NCBI GenBank assembly: GCA_901538445.1
Contig: LR594584.1
Span: 1,024,655-1,088,654, forward strand
Length of the DNA: 64,000 bases
Reading direction: 5' to 3'
Origin: Gemmataceae bacterium
GTDB taxonomy: Bacteria; Planctomycetota; Planctomycetia; Gemmatales; Gemmataceae
The notes beneath the pieces were generated by a model. That model searched no databases, had not been told where the DNA came from, and worked only from the letters and a program-made list of their open reading frames with translations. A program made the translations under genes and the position numbers. This document shows positions 52,302 through 61,168 of this stretch, piece after piece; the stretch's first letter is position 1; each line of letters opens with the position of its first letter.

Positions 52302-53990
52302 ATGCCCGCCGACTCACAGGCCGACTGGCGCACCCTGGTCGGCGGCCTGCTCGCGGCCCCGTGGGTGCTCGCGCTCGTGGTCACGGTCGCGAACGCCGCC
52401 AAGCCGGTCCTCATCGACGACGCCGCGTACCTCGCCTACGCCCGCCAGGTCGCGGCGCACCCCGGCGACCCCTACGGCTTCGTGATGTTCTGGTGGACGG
52501 TCCCCGAGCCGGCGATGACCGTCCTCGTGCCGCCGGTCGTGCCGTACTGGCTCGCGATCAACGTCGCCGCGTTCGGCGAGCACCCGTGGCTGCTGAAGCT
52601 GTGGTTGTACCCGTTCGTGTGGGCGCTCGGGTGGGCGCTGCGCGACCTCCTGCGGCGGTTCGCCCGCGGCGCCGAGACCCGGGTGCTGCCACTCCTCATG
52701 CTCTCGCCAGCCGTGCTGCCGACGGTGAACCTGATGCTCGACCTTCCGGCGCTCGGCCTCGGGCTCGCGGCCGTCGCGGTGTTCGCACGCGCCGCGGACC
52801 GGTCGTCGTGGCCGCTCGCGGCCGCGGCCGGGGCGCTGGCGGCTCTGGCGATGCAGACGAAGTACACGGCGCTGCTCGTGCCGCCCGCACTGCTGTGGTA
52901 CGGCGTCACGCACCGGGGCATCCGGCTCGCGCTCGTAGCGGTCGCTGTATCCGTCGCCGGGTTCGCGGCGTGGGAAGGGTTCCTCGTCGCGAAGTACGGC
53001 CAGTCGCACTTCTTGTTCCACCTCGCCGAGCGGCAGAGCGCGACCGCGACGCTGGCCGAACAACTCCACAAGAAGGCCGACCTCGCGCCGCCGCTCGCTG
53101 GGCACCTCGGGTGCCTCGGCATCGGCGTCACACTGCTGGCGGCGTGCGTGCTCGGGGTGCCGCGAAACGTCGTCGCGGCCGCGGCGGTGCTTTGGGCCGG
53201 GTGCTTCGCTCGCATCGTGTTCGCGCCGCCGGGGGAAGTCCCGGTCGCGGCCTTCTGGCAGTCGTTCGGCTGGCTGTTCCTGGTCGGTCTGGTGCTCAGC
53301 GCACGACCGCTGCTGTTCCGCGGGTGGGTGCGGGTGCGTCGGAGCGGCGATGCGGTGTTCGTTGGCGGCTGGGTGCTGCTCGAAGTCGCGGGGTACTTCG
53401 CCTTGACGCCGTTCCCGGCCGCCCGCCGCGTGATCGGCCTCGCGCTCGTCGGCGGCGTCCTCGTCGCGCGCCTCTTGAGCCGCGTCGAGCGTGCCCGCCC
53501 GCACCGCCGGCCGCCCGGGTGGGTGTTCGCGTTCGGGATCGCCACGGGGGTCGGCGTCGCGGGCCTCGACACGCTCGACGCCTTCCCGGAGAAGGTGTGC
53601 GCCGAGCGCGCCGCCGAGATCGTCGCTGCCGAGCGCCCGACAGGGACGGTGTGGTTCGCCGGGCACTGGGGCTTCCAGTTCTATTGCGAGCGGGCCGGGA
53701 TGAGGCTCGTGGTGCCGGGCGGCTCGGTGCCGCGGCCCGGGGACGTGCTCGTGTTGCCGGCGTACCCGAACGAGGACGAGCTGTTCCGGCCGCACGCCGG
53801 GTCGGTGACGATCGCACCGCCGCCGTGGGCCGCGGCCGCCGTCGGCGAAGTGGTGTGGGACGACCCGCTCGCCGGGCAGACGGTCCCGAACTTCTACGCG
53901 GGGTACAACCCGGTCGAGGGCCGCCGGCACCCGCGGCTGCGGGTCGTGGTGTACCGGGTCGTCGCGCCGTGGGCAGTGCCGGGGGAGTGA
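52302..53990 (+). CDS. Polytopic membrane protein, glycosyltransferase-C-like
   Basis: 562 residues with about ten hydrophobic helices between residues 10 and 440 and a soluble C-terminal ~120 residues. The early 'KPVLIDDAAYLAYARQVAAHPGDPYGF' with an acidic pair after the first helix resembles the first-loop Asp/Glu site of GT-C/PMT-type enzymes, which use polyprenyl-phosphate sugars. The match is by topology and this motif only. Start ATG 52302. It is divergent from lipB. Confidence 0.75.
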   Translation: MPADSQADWRTLVGGLLAAPWVLALVVTVANAAKPVLIDDAAYLAYARQVAAHPGDPYGFVMFWWTVPEPAMTVLVPPVVPYWLAINVAAFGEHPWLLKLWLYPFVWALGWALRDLLRRFARGAETRVLPLLMLSPAVLPTVNLMLDLPALGLGLAAVAVFARAADRSSWPLAAAAGALAALAMQTKYTALLVPPALLWYGVTHRGIRLALVAVAVSVAGFAAWEGFLVAKYGQSHFLFHLAERQSATATLAEQLHKKADLAPPLAGHLGCLGIGVTLLAACVLGVPRNVVAAAAVLWAGCFARIVFAPPGEVPVAAFWQSFGWLFLVGLVLSARPLLFRGWVRVRRSGDAVFVGGWVLLEVAGYFALTPFPAARRVIGLALVGGVLVARLLSRVERARPHRRPPGWVFAFGIATGVGVAGLDTLDAFPEKVCAERAAEIVAAERPTGTVWFAGHWGFQFYCERAGMRLVVPGGSVPRPGDVLVLPAYPNEDELFRPHAGSVTIAPPPWAAAAVGEVVWDDPLAGQTVPNFYAGYNPVEGRRHPRLRVVVYRVVAPWAVPGE

Positions 53991-54033
53991 CACCCGATCC
54001 GGGTGGAGGGTATGCGTTGCGGCCTCTTGTCTG

Positions 54034-54169
54034 GCCCTCTCCCGCAAGGGGAGAGGGTGGCCGCGCCTCGCGGCCGGGTGAGGGGCCGAGCGTCAACGAA
54101 CCGCAGAGCTTTACCCCTCACCCGCCGCTCGCGGACTCGCGGCACCCTCTCCCGCAAGGGGAGAGGGAA
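54034..54169. repeat. Dispersed palindrome of the CCCTCTCCC type (copy 2)
   Basis: Arms GCCCTCTCCCGCAAGGGGAG and complement, with inner GGTGAGGGG / CCCCTCACC and GCGGCCGGGTG-type pieces. Same family as 12098-12244 and 60993-61129. It lies between convergent genes. Confidence 0.85.
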
Positions 54170-54235
54170 CCAAGACACCACACTCCGCATCAACCGGTCT
54201 TGGTAAGGGCGGCCCAACAGAACCAGGTGGTGGCC

Positions 54236-56077
54236 TCACCGCCGGAACGCGCGGCCGACCTTGAGCCCGTCCTTCGACTGGTACTCCCACACGACCTCGC
54301 CGGACGGGTCCACCTCGATCACCTTGTTGTGGTTCATCAGCGAGATCAGCGTGTTCCCGTTGAATAACCGCTGGCACGAGGTCGGGGCCGAGTCCCGCGG
54401 GCACTCGTACTTCCACGTCTGCTTGCCGGTCTTCAGGTCGTACTCGGCCACGCGGTCCTGGGGCGCGGCGGGGTTCTTGTTGTCCCGCTCGCACACGAGC
54501 ACCTTGTCCTCGCCGACGACCCCCAGCGCCTGGATCTGCATGATCCAGCCGAACGTCAGGTTCTTCTTCGCGTCCGCGCCCTTGGCGTCGAGGCGGAACG
54601 AGTTCGGGCCGCCGGGGTTGCCCGGTCCCTGGTACAGGTTGGTGACGTACAGCGTCTCGCCGGTCGGGAGCCGGCACCCGGCCATGATGTCGTAGGGCCG
54701 GGCGTGGGCCCACACCTGCTTGCCGTCCTTGTCCCACTGGAGCACGTTGTTGCGGCACACCACGAGCATGCCGCCGTCGGGCGTGAAGTCGATGTTGAGC
54801 GGCTGCTGGAGCGCGTTGCGGCGGGTCAGGATGCGGCCGGTCGTGTCCCGCTCGACCACCTGGTTGTTGTTCGACTCGGCGACCCAGACGTGGCCGTTCG
54901 GGGCCACCTTCACGTCGGTCGGGTTGTTCACCCCGACGATCCGCCACTTCTCCTTGAGGTCCGGCCCGAGGCACACGACCCGGCCCTGGCCGAACCCGGT
55001 GGAGTCCATCTCGATGACGTCGGTGTGCCCGGTGACCCGGGGCTTGTAGTCGAGCTTGACGAGATCGACCCGGTCGCCCTTCTCCTTCCACCACCCGAGC
55101 CACGCGACCCGGGCCGCCTCGAGCGCCGCGGGCGACTTGAGGAACCGGCCGTCCTTCGGGTGCGAGCCGGCCAGCGTCAGGAGGAGGTCCTCGAGCTGCC
55201 AGATGCGGCCCCGGGGGAGCTTCGGGATCAGGTCGATCAGCGCCGCGACGTACTCGCCCTCGCGGGTGACCAGCGCGAGCGACCACAGGCCGGCGAACCG
55301 GGCCTCGACGTCGGGCTCCTTGAGGACCGCCCCGCGGAGCTTCGCGTACGAGTCCTTGATGCGGACCCGCTCGGTCGCCGGGCCGCCCTCGGTGAGCGCG
55401 ACGTAGGCGGCCGTGCGGCGGGCCGGGGACCTGTCGTCGAGCGCGGCGACGAGGGCCGGCTCGGCCTTCCCGTCCCTCACGGCGAGCCCGACGAGTGCGG
55501 CGCGGATCGCGTCGGCGACGGCGTCGCTGTCGGCCAGCGGGAGGAACCCGATGAGGCCCGCGGCGGCCCCGTCGGGCTTGAGCTTCGCGATGGCCCGGAC
55601 CGCGGCGGCGGTGACCGCCGAGTGGGGCACCGTCTCGACCTTCCGCAGCGCGAGCCGGGCGCGGTACGCGACCTCGGGGTCGCGGTCCTGCTCCGCCTTC
55701 TTGAGCGGCCCGATCGCGGCCGACCCGTACCGCTCGACCTCCTCGGTGGCGGCCTCGCGGTCGTCGAAGTCGTCGGTCCCGAACCGGGCGATGATGTCCG
55801 AGATGCGGCCGTGGTCCGCGTCCGACAGGGTCCGGTGCTTCAGGTACCCGAGCAGTTGCGCGCCGTCGGTCGGGCTCAGGTTGGCCTTCTTGAGCGCCTC
55901 CTCGTCCGTGAGCGCGGGGGCGGGCGGGGTGACCGGCCCGGGCCGGGGGCGGACCGGCTGACGCTGGACGCGGCCCACCGGGGCCACCGGGACCGCGTCG
56001 TCGGCGGGGGCCGCCGGGGTGAGGCACACGGCCCCCAACAACAGGACCAGCGCGGACAGCGGCACGGGCCGACGCAT
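54236..56077 (-). CDS. Secreted HEAT-repeat plus beta-propeller protein
   Basis: 613 residues. Signal peptide 'MRRPVPLSALVLLLGAVCLT', a Pro-rich linker, then HEAT-like repeats (about residues 60-270; 'AAIGPLKKAEQDRDPEVAYRARLALRKV'). A C-terminal PQQ/NHL-type propeller follows (~330-613): 'NPTDVKVAPNGHVWVAESNNN', 'NIDFTPDGGMLVVCRNNVLQWD', 'KTGKQTWKYECPRDSAP'. Typical planctomycete exported protein with no known reaction. ATG 56077 follows CCGGAG; an upstream in-frame ATG at 56110 is less likely. Confidence 0.85.
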   Translation of the reverse strand: MRRPVPLSALVLLLGAVCLTPAAPADDAVPVAPVGRVQRQPVRPRPGPVTPPAPALTDEEALKKANLSPTDGAQLLGYLKHRTLSDADHGRISDIIARFGTDDFDDREAATEEVERYGSAAIGPLKKAEQDRDPEVAYRARLALRKVETVPHSAVTAAAVRAIAKLKPDGAAAGLIGFLPLADSDAVADAIRAALVGLAVRDGKAEPALVAALDDRSPARRTAAYVALTEGGPATERVRIKDSYAKLRGAVLKEPDVEARFAGLWSLALVTREGEYVAALIDLIPKLPRGRIWQLEDLLLTLAGSHPKDGRFLKSPAALEAARVAWLGWWKEKGDRVDLVKLDYKPRVTGHTDVIEMDSTGFGQGRVVCLGPDLKEKWRIVGVNNPTDVKVAPNGHVWVAESNNNQVVERDTTGRILTRRNALQQPLNIDFTPDGGMLVVCRNNVLQWDKDGKQVWAHARPYDIMAGCRLPTGETLYVTNLYQGPGNPGGPNSFRLDAKGADAKKNLTFGWIMQIQALGVVGEDKVLVCERDNKNPAAPQDRVAEYDLKTGKQTWKYECPRDSAPTSCQRLFNGNTLISLMNHNKVIEVDPSGEVVWEYQSKDGLKVGRAFRR

Positions 56078-56235
56078 GTGGGTTCTCCGGGTTACCTGGG
56101 CGCTCGCCACCCCTCCAATCTACGGCCCCGCGGGCCGCGGGGGAAACCCATTTCGCCGCGCGCCGCCTTGACGCGGCGGCCGCCCCGTGGCATATGCGCC
56201 GGTTCGACCGGCCAGTTTACCTGTGGGGCACCGGA

Positions 56236-56832
56236 ATGGGGGCAAGGCTCCGACTCGTGTGGCTGCTGTGCGCCCCGGCGATCGGGTGCGCCACGGCCCC
56301 GCCGCTCGACAACCCGGCCCCGGTCCGCGGCACCGCCGCCGAGGTCGAGAACCCGGTGCTGGTCTCGCCCGGGGTGCCGACCGCGGCCGCGTACCACGAG
56401 GTGTTCGAGAAGACGGTCGCGATCCTCGACGAGTATTTCGAACTGCTCCCGCCCAACCCCTACGACGGGCGGGTCGTGTCGAAGCCGCGGATCGCCCCGG
56501 GGTTCGAGCAGTTCTGGAAGCGCGGGAACCCCGAGCCGCGGGGCCGGCTCCTGGCGACGTTCCAGTCGATCCGGCAGGTCGCGACGGCCGAGATCCGGGC
56601 CGGCGAGCGGGGCGGGTACCTGGTGTACGTCGTCGTCGAGCGGGAACTCGAGGACCTGGCGCGGCCCGCCATGGCCCGGAACGGGGCGGCCGTGTTCCAG
56701 GACACGCCGTCGGTGGACCGCCAGTTCGACGTGGTCACCCCCGACGTGCCGACCGGCCAGGGGTGGTACCGGATCGGCCGCGACTACGCGCTGGAGCAGC
56801 AGATCCTCCGCCGCATCCGGGACTGCAAGTGA
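56236..56832 (+). CDS. Putative lipoprotein of unknown function
   Basis: 198 residues from ATG 56236 ('MGARLRLVWLLCAPAIGCAT'). A short hydrophobic signal ends at 'AIGC', a plausible lipobox with Cys18. The mature part is a mixed alpha/beta domain: 'AYHEVFEKTVAILDEYFELLPP', 'YLVYVVVERELEDLARPAMAR'. A longer form from ATG 56194 would put residues before the signal, so I favour the shorter one. It is 231 nt upstream of the MlaD-like gene, same strand. No named family. Confidence 0.7.
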   Translation: MGARLRLVWLLCAPAIGCATAPPLDNPAPVRGTAAEVENPVLVSPGVPTAAAYHEVFEKTVAILDEYFELLPPNPYDGRVVSKPRIAPGFEQFWKRGNPEPRGRLLATFQSIRQVATAEIRAGERGGYLVYVVVERELEDLARPAMARNGAAVFQDTPSVDRQFDVVTPDVPTGQGWYRIGRDYALEQQILRRIRDCK

Positions 56833-57063
56833 GTCGGGGCGTCTGCGAGCCGCGGGTGAGGGGAAAAGCCCCACCCACGCACCCGACGCGCAAGCTCGGG
56901 GTGACGGGTTCGGACTTTGGTCGATCAGCCGCGCTGGAGCGGTGCGGGTGAGCGATCCGTGCGGGGACTTGGGGGGACGCCCGTAAAATGGGCAGTCGCG
57001 CCGTGGGGGAGCCGCGTCCGGTGACGCGGCCCCGGGGCGGCCGCGGCTGAACGGGGCGGTGTC

Positions 57064-58599
57064 ATGGCCGAACGGGGGATGCGACTCAAACTGGGGGCGT
57101 TCGTGGCGGGGGCCCTGGCCATCCTGGCGGGCCTCATCGTCTTCTTCGGCCGCGCGCCGGAGCTGTTCTCGACCAAGGTCAAGTACGCGGTGCTGTTCTC
57201 CGAAGCGCCGGGCATCGCCCCGGGCATCCCGATCCGCAAGTCCGGGGTCCGCATCGGCGAGGTGACCGGCCTCGACCTCGACCCCGAGTCCGGCCAGGTC
57301 CGGGTCGCGTTCCGGATCGACCGCAAGTACCTCCCGCGGAAGTCCGAGGACGCGATCATCACCAAGGGGCTCCTCAGCGGCGACACCGCGATCGACTTCG
57401 TGCCCCGGCTCGCCGAGGACGGGCTCCCGGTGTCCCGCGGCGACGAGTGGCCCCCGGGGTCCGACATCCCGGGCCTGCCCCCGATCACCCCCCGGAGCCT
57501 GCTCACCCCGGCGTCCGGCATCCTCGCCAACGCGCAGCAGTCGCTCGACAAGGTCGCGAAGGCGTTCGAGCGGCTCGAAAAGTTCCAGACGATCCAGCCC
57601 AAGCTGGAGAAGGCGCTGGACGAGGCGAGCGAGACGTTCAAGTCGGTCCGCACGCTCGTGCCCGAGGCGAAGAAGACGATGGACAAGATCCAGAACCTGC
57701 TCGGGACCGACGCCCCGGCCCCGAACAACGGGGTCGTGCCCGCGAACTTCCTCGACAACCCGGCACTCGCCGCCGCCCAGCCGCCCGACAACGTGAACCT
57801 CAAGGAACTCATCAAGGACATCCAGGAGGTGGCCCGCACCGCGAAGCCGGCCGTGGACGAGATCCGGGCCGCCATCAAGCGGTTGGAGCCGGACGTCGCC
57901 GGGGCGGTGAAGTCGGCCAAGACAACGTTCGACAACGTCAACGACGTGCTGTCGCCCGAGAACAAGAAGCAGGTCGGGGAGTTGCTCAAGAACGCGAACG
58001 CGGTCGCCCTGTCGATCGTCCGCATCTCCAACGCGCTGACCACGATCCTCGACGGGGCCGAGAAGTCGCTCAAGAACATCGACACGGTCGTGTCGTCGGT
58101 CGGGCTGGTCGTCACCGACGTGCGGGCGGTCACCAAGCCGCTCGCCGAGCGGTCCGAGACGCTGGTGACCGGCGTGACCGAGTCGGTGGAGCAGTTGAGC
58201 AAGGCGCTCGCCGAGGTCCGCGGGCTGCTGGCGACGTTCGGCAAGGGTAACGGGGCGGTCCAGAAGCTGCTGACGGACCCAAGCGTGTACCAGAACCTCG
58301 ACGAGGCTGCCGGGTCGCTGGCCCGTGTGATGGGGAAGGCCGAGAAGATCACCCGCGACTTGGAGGTGTTCGCCGACAAGATCGCGCGGCGGCCGGAGCT
58401 GATCGGCATCGGCGGCGCGGTCCGGCCGAGTTCGGGGCTCAAGGACGCGCCCGGCGCGCCGCTCCCCGCCTACCGCCCGGAGTGGCCGCCCGCGGCGACC
58501 GCCCCGCGGCAGGCGAACTCGCCCAACTGGCTCCCGCAGCCGCCGGCCCCGAACACGAACCCGTACCCGCCCCCAGTCCAGGGCTACCCGCCGCGCTGA
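57064..58599 (+). CDS. MlaD/MCE-family protein with long C-terminal coiled coil
   Basis: 511 residues. One N-terminal membrane helix ('LGAFVAGALAILAGLIVFFG', about residues 9-28), then an MCE domain (~35-120: 'VLFSEAPGIAPGIPIRKSGVRIGEVTGLDLD'). A ~300-residue helical region with heptads and a Pro-rich tail ('PPAPNTNPYPPPVQGYPPR') follow. MCE proteins form lipid-transfer rings or tubes with MlaE/MlaF-type ABC subunits; none is nearby, so the partner is elsewhere or absent. TAAAAT at 56984-56989 may be its -10 box. Confidence 0.88.
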   Translation: MAERGMRLKLGAFVAGALAILAGLIVFFGRAPELFSTKVKYAVLFSEAPGIAPGIPIRKSGVRIGEVTGLDLDPESGQVRVAFRIDRKYLPRKSEDAIITKGLLSGDTAIDFVPRLAEDGLPVSRGDEWPPGSDIPGLPPITPRSLLTPASGILANAQQSLDKVAKAFERLEKFQTIQPKLEKALDEASETFKSVRTLVPEAKKTMDKIQNLLGTDAPAPNNGVVPANFLDNPALAAAQPPDNVNLKELIKDIQEVARTAKPAVDEIRAAIKRLEPDVAGAVKSAKTTFDNVNDVLSPENKKQVGELLKNANAVALSIVRISNALTTILDGAEKSLKNIDTVVSSVGLVVTDVRAVTKPLAERSETLVTGVTESVEQLSKALAEVRGLLATFGKGNGAVQKLLTDPSVYQNLDEAAGSLARVMGKAEKITRDLEVFADKIARRPELIGIGGAVRPSSGLKDAPGAPLPAYRPEWPPAATAPRQANSPNWLPQPPAPNTNPYPPPVQGYPPR

Positions 58600-58620
58600 C
58601 GCGAGGAAATGCGAAGAGAA

Positions 58621-58796
58621 GAGTTTTATCCGCAGATCACACAGAGGACGCAGATTTTCAGACAGAGGGCAGAGGACAGAGGACAGAGGACAGAGGAGCG
58701 TACCCGCTGGTTGCTCACGGATCTCCGACTTCTGTCCTCTGCTGTGTGTCTGAAAATCTGCGTCCTCTGTGTGATCTGCGGATAAATCTCTTCTCT
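58621..58796. repeat. ATCCACAGATTACGC-type palindrome, copy 5 (hybrid)
   Basis: Arms TTATCCGCAGATCACACAGA and complement; the inner part has tandem AGAGGAC units as in the element at 11403-11508. It lies between convergent genes rather than before a start codon. Confidence 0.9.
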
Positions 58797-58807
58797 GCTC
58801 CAGTCCG

Positions 58808-60862
58808 TTACTTCACGAACCGGTAGATCCCGCGGCCGTTCGGGGCGACGACCAAGAAGTACAGCTCGCCCTGCTCGTCCTCGCCGAACGACAGCACCGG
58901 CTTCGTCGGGTCGGGGACCGGCTTGTTCGCCGTCACCCGCTTCGCCTTCTCGTCGTACTTCAGCGCCCAGATCTTCGACGTGACGTAGTCGGCGTACACG
59001 TAGTGGCCGTCGAGTTCGGGCAGCGCCTTGCCGCGGTACACGGTGCCGCCGGTGACCGACTTGCCCACGTCGTGGCTGTACTCCCAGATCGGGTCGGTGA
59101 ACTCCTTGGCCGGGCCGCTCCCCTTCGCGCCGAACGGGTGCAGCCCCTCGCGGCGGTTCCAGCCGTAGTTCCCGCCCTTCTCGATGAGGTTGATCTCCTC
59201 GTACAGGTTCTGGCCCACGTCGGCGCACCAGAGCTGGCCGGTCTTGCGGTCGAAGGCGATGCGCCACGGGTTCCGCAGCCCGTAGGCGTAGATTTCGGGC
59301 AGCGCGTCTTTCACCCCGACGAACGGGTTGTCCTTCGGGATGCCGTAGTTCTTCCCGTCGGCCTTCGTGTTCACGTCGATGCGGAGGATCTTGCCGAACC
59401 AGTTGGAGAGCTTCTGGCCGTTGTCGAACGGGTCATTGCCCGAGCCGCCGTCGCCGTGGACGGCGTACAGGAACCCGTCCGGGCCGAACGCGATGGTGCC
59501 GCCGTCGTGGTTCCAGAACGGCCGGTTGGTGTACTTCAGCAGCACCTCTTCCGAGGCCGGGTCGAGCTTGGTCGGGTCGTCCTTCGACGGCCGGAACCGC
59601 GACACCACGTTCGCCCGCTTCTCGCTCTTCGGCGTGTAGAAGACGAACACCTCGCCGGTCTTCTTGAAGTCCGGGTGCATCGCCACGCCGAGGAGCCCCT
59701 CCTCGTTCGTCTTGTCGTCGTACTGCACCCGGTCCTGAATATCGAGCACCACCTTCGTCTCGGTCGCCTTCGGGTCGTTGGCGAAGCTGTGCAGCACGCC
59801 GTGCTGGGTGGCGACGAAGATCCGGTTGCTGCCGTCGTTGGCGTGCGTCAGCACGATCGGCCGCAGCGCGTTCACCTTGCCGGTCGCGGTCTCGGCGCTC
59901 CACCCGGTCCACTTCAGGTCCGGGAACGCGATCTCGGTCTTGAGCGCGAACGGGGCGGTGTCGACCTCGAACCCGGGGACCTGGGCCGGGATGGCGAACA
60001 CGGTCCCGGCCTTCATGTCCGGGATCAGGATCAGCTTCCCGGTCGGGTCGAGGCAGCTATCGGCGGCCGACTTGGACTCGGTGGTGAGGATCTCGACCGG
60101 CTTGTCGCCGGGGCGGTTGATGCCGAACACCTTGCCCGTCATGTTGCTCGTGACGAACAGTTGCCCGTGCTGGTTCCAGGTGACCCCGTCGGCCCCGGGC
60201 ATGCCCTCGGCGAGCTTCTCGGAGCTGGAGTCGGCGAGCTTGACGCGGTACAGGGTGCCGGCGAGGAAGTCGGCGAGCAGGAGGTGCGACGCGCCGTCCA
60301 TCTGCACGCCGTTGGGCATCTTGAGGCCCGGGAGCTTCTTCTCGTCGATGACGGTCGAGACGAGGCCGTTGGGCGTGACGCGGTAGAGCGCGCCCTTGGT
60401 CGGGTTCTCCTTGTCGCGGGTGCCCGAGTCGGTGACGTAGACCATCCCGCTCTCGGGGTCCACGGCGACGTCGTTGAGGAAGACCGGCGGGACCGGGAAG
60501 GCGTTCGCCGGCGCGAGTAGGTCGGCCCTCGGCTCCTTCGCGGTGGCGTCGATGCGGAGCACGCGGGTCTTGTCGGCGACGTAGAGGAACTTCTGGAACG
60601 CGGCGATCCCCTTGGGGTCGTCGAGGCCGGTGACGAACGGGACCGCCTTGCCGCCCGGCTCCAGCACGACGACCGAGCCGTCCCCGTCCTTGTCGCGCTC
60701 GCCGATCACGGAGACGAACACCCGGCCGCCGGGGCCGACGCACACCGACTCGGGGTTCACGAGCCCGGTGGCGATGGTCCGGGGCGGGTCGGCCTTTTTC
60801 TCGGCGGCGGCCGCGGGTGCGGCCGCGACCAGGATCAGGGTGAGGGAGAAGAGGCGCGTCAT
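58808..60862 (-). CDS. Secreted SMP-30/NHL propeller fused to a soluble sugar dehydrogenase-like propeller
   Basis: 684 residues with a signal peptide ('MTRLFSLTLILVAAAPAAAA'). The first propeller (~25-290) is SMP-30/gluconolactonase or NHL-like ('VNPESVCVGPGGRVFVSVIG', 'FLNDVAVDPESGMVYVTDSGT'). The second (~310-684) matches PQQ-dependent aldose dehydrogenases of the YliI/GSDH type: 'EEGLLGVAMHPDFKKTGEVF', 'HDGGTIAFGPDGFLYAVHGDGG', 'RNPWRIAFDRKTGQLWCADVG' and 'NYGWNRREG'. The probable role is periplasmic sugar oxidation, with unknown substrate. ATG 60862; upstream in-frame codons are repeat DNA. Confidence 0.88.
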   Translation of the reverse strand: MTRLFSLTLILVAAAPAAAAEKKADPPRTIATGLVNPESVCVGPGGRVFVSVIGERDKDGDGSVVVLEPGGKAVPFVTGLDDPKGIAAFQKFLYVADKTRVLRIDATAKEPRADLLAPANAFPVPPVFLNDVAVDPESGMVYVTDSGTRDKENPTKGALYRVTPNGLVSTVIDEKKLPGLKMPNGVQMDGASHLLLADFLAGTLYRVKLADSSSEKLAEGMPGADGVTWNQHGQLFVTSNMTGKVFGINRPGDKPVEILTTESKSAADSCLDPTGKLILIPDMKAGTVFAIPAQVPGFEVDTAPFALKTEIAFPDLKWTGWSAETATGKVNALRPIVLTHANDGSNRIFVATQHGVLHSFANDPKATETKVVLDIQDRVQYDDKTNEEGLLGVAMHPDFKKTGEVFVFYTPKSEKRANVVSRFRPSKDDPTKLDPASEEVLLKYTNRPFWNHDGGTIAFGPDGFLYAVHGDGGSGNDPFDNGQKLSNWFGKILRIDVNTKADGKNYGIPKDNPFVGVKDALPEIYAYGLRNPWRIAFDRKTGQLWCADVGQNLYEEINLIEKGGNYGWNRREGLHPFGAKGSGPAKEFTDPIWEYSHDVGKSVTGGTVYRGKALPELDGHYVYADYVTSKIWALKYDEKAKRVTANKPVPDPTKPVLSFGEDEQGELYFLVVAPNGRGIYRFVK

Positions 60863-60992
60863 TGCGGGGGGTCCTCGCGGGGGTGAGAGCGAGGTTAGTG
60901 TGGCCGCAACGCGCCACGAGAGCAAGGGGCCGGGCGCTTCTTCAACCCCGGAGGGGTTGCAGGGCAGAGCCCAGGGTCGCCGGTGTGTTGGT

Positions 60993-61129
60993 TCCCTCTC
61001 CCCTTGCGGGAGAGGGTGCGGCGAGGCTTTGCGAGCGGCGGGTGAGGGGTGAATGCGTTTGACGCGGTGGAGGCTCGCCCCCTCACCCGGCCGCGAAGCG
61101 CGGCCACCCTCTCCCGCAAGGGGAGAGGG
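60993..61129. repeat. Dispersed palindrome of the CCCTCTCCC type (copy 3)
   Basis: Arms TCCCTCTCCCCTTGCGGGAG and complement with inner GGTGAGGGG / CCCCTCACC. Same family as the elements at 12098 and 54034. Confidence 0.85.
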
Positions 61130-61168
61130 CAAGAAACCGCAACGGATACGGATCGCCCGGATCCGGTG

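Noticed and set aside
52189-52317. Longer LipB start at 52317
   Set aside because: The added residues are encoded by the palindrome at 52204-52281 and do not match LipB; GTG 52188 has a ribosome site.
58808-61132. N-terminal extension of the propeller fusion protein to 61132
   Set aside because: The extra codons translate the CCCTCTCCC-type palindrome; the signal peptide starts at 60862.
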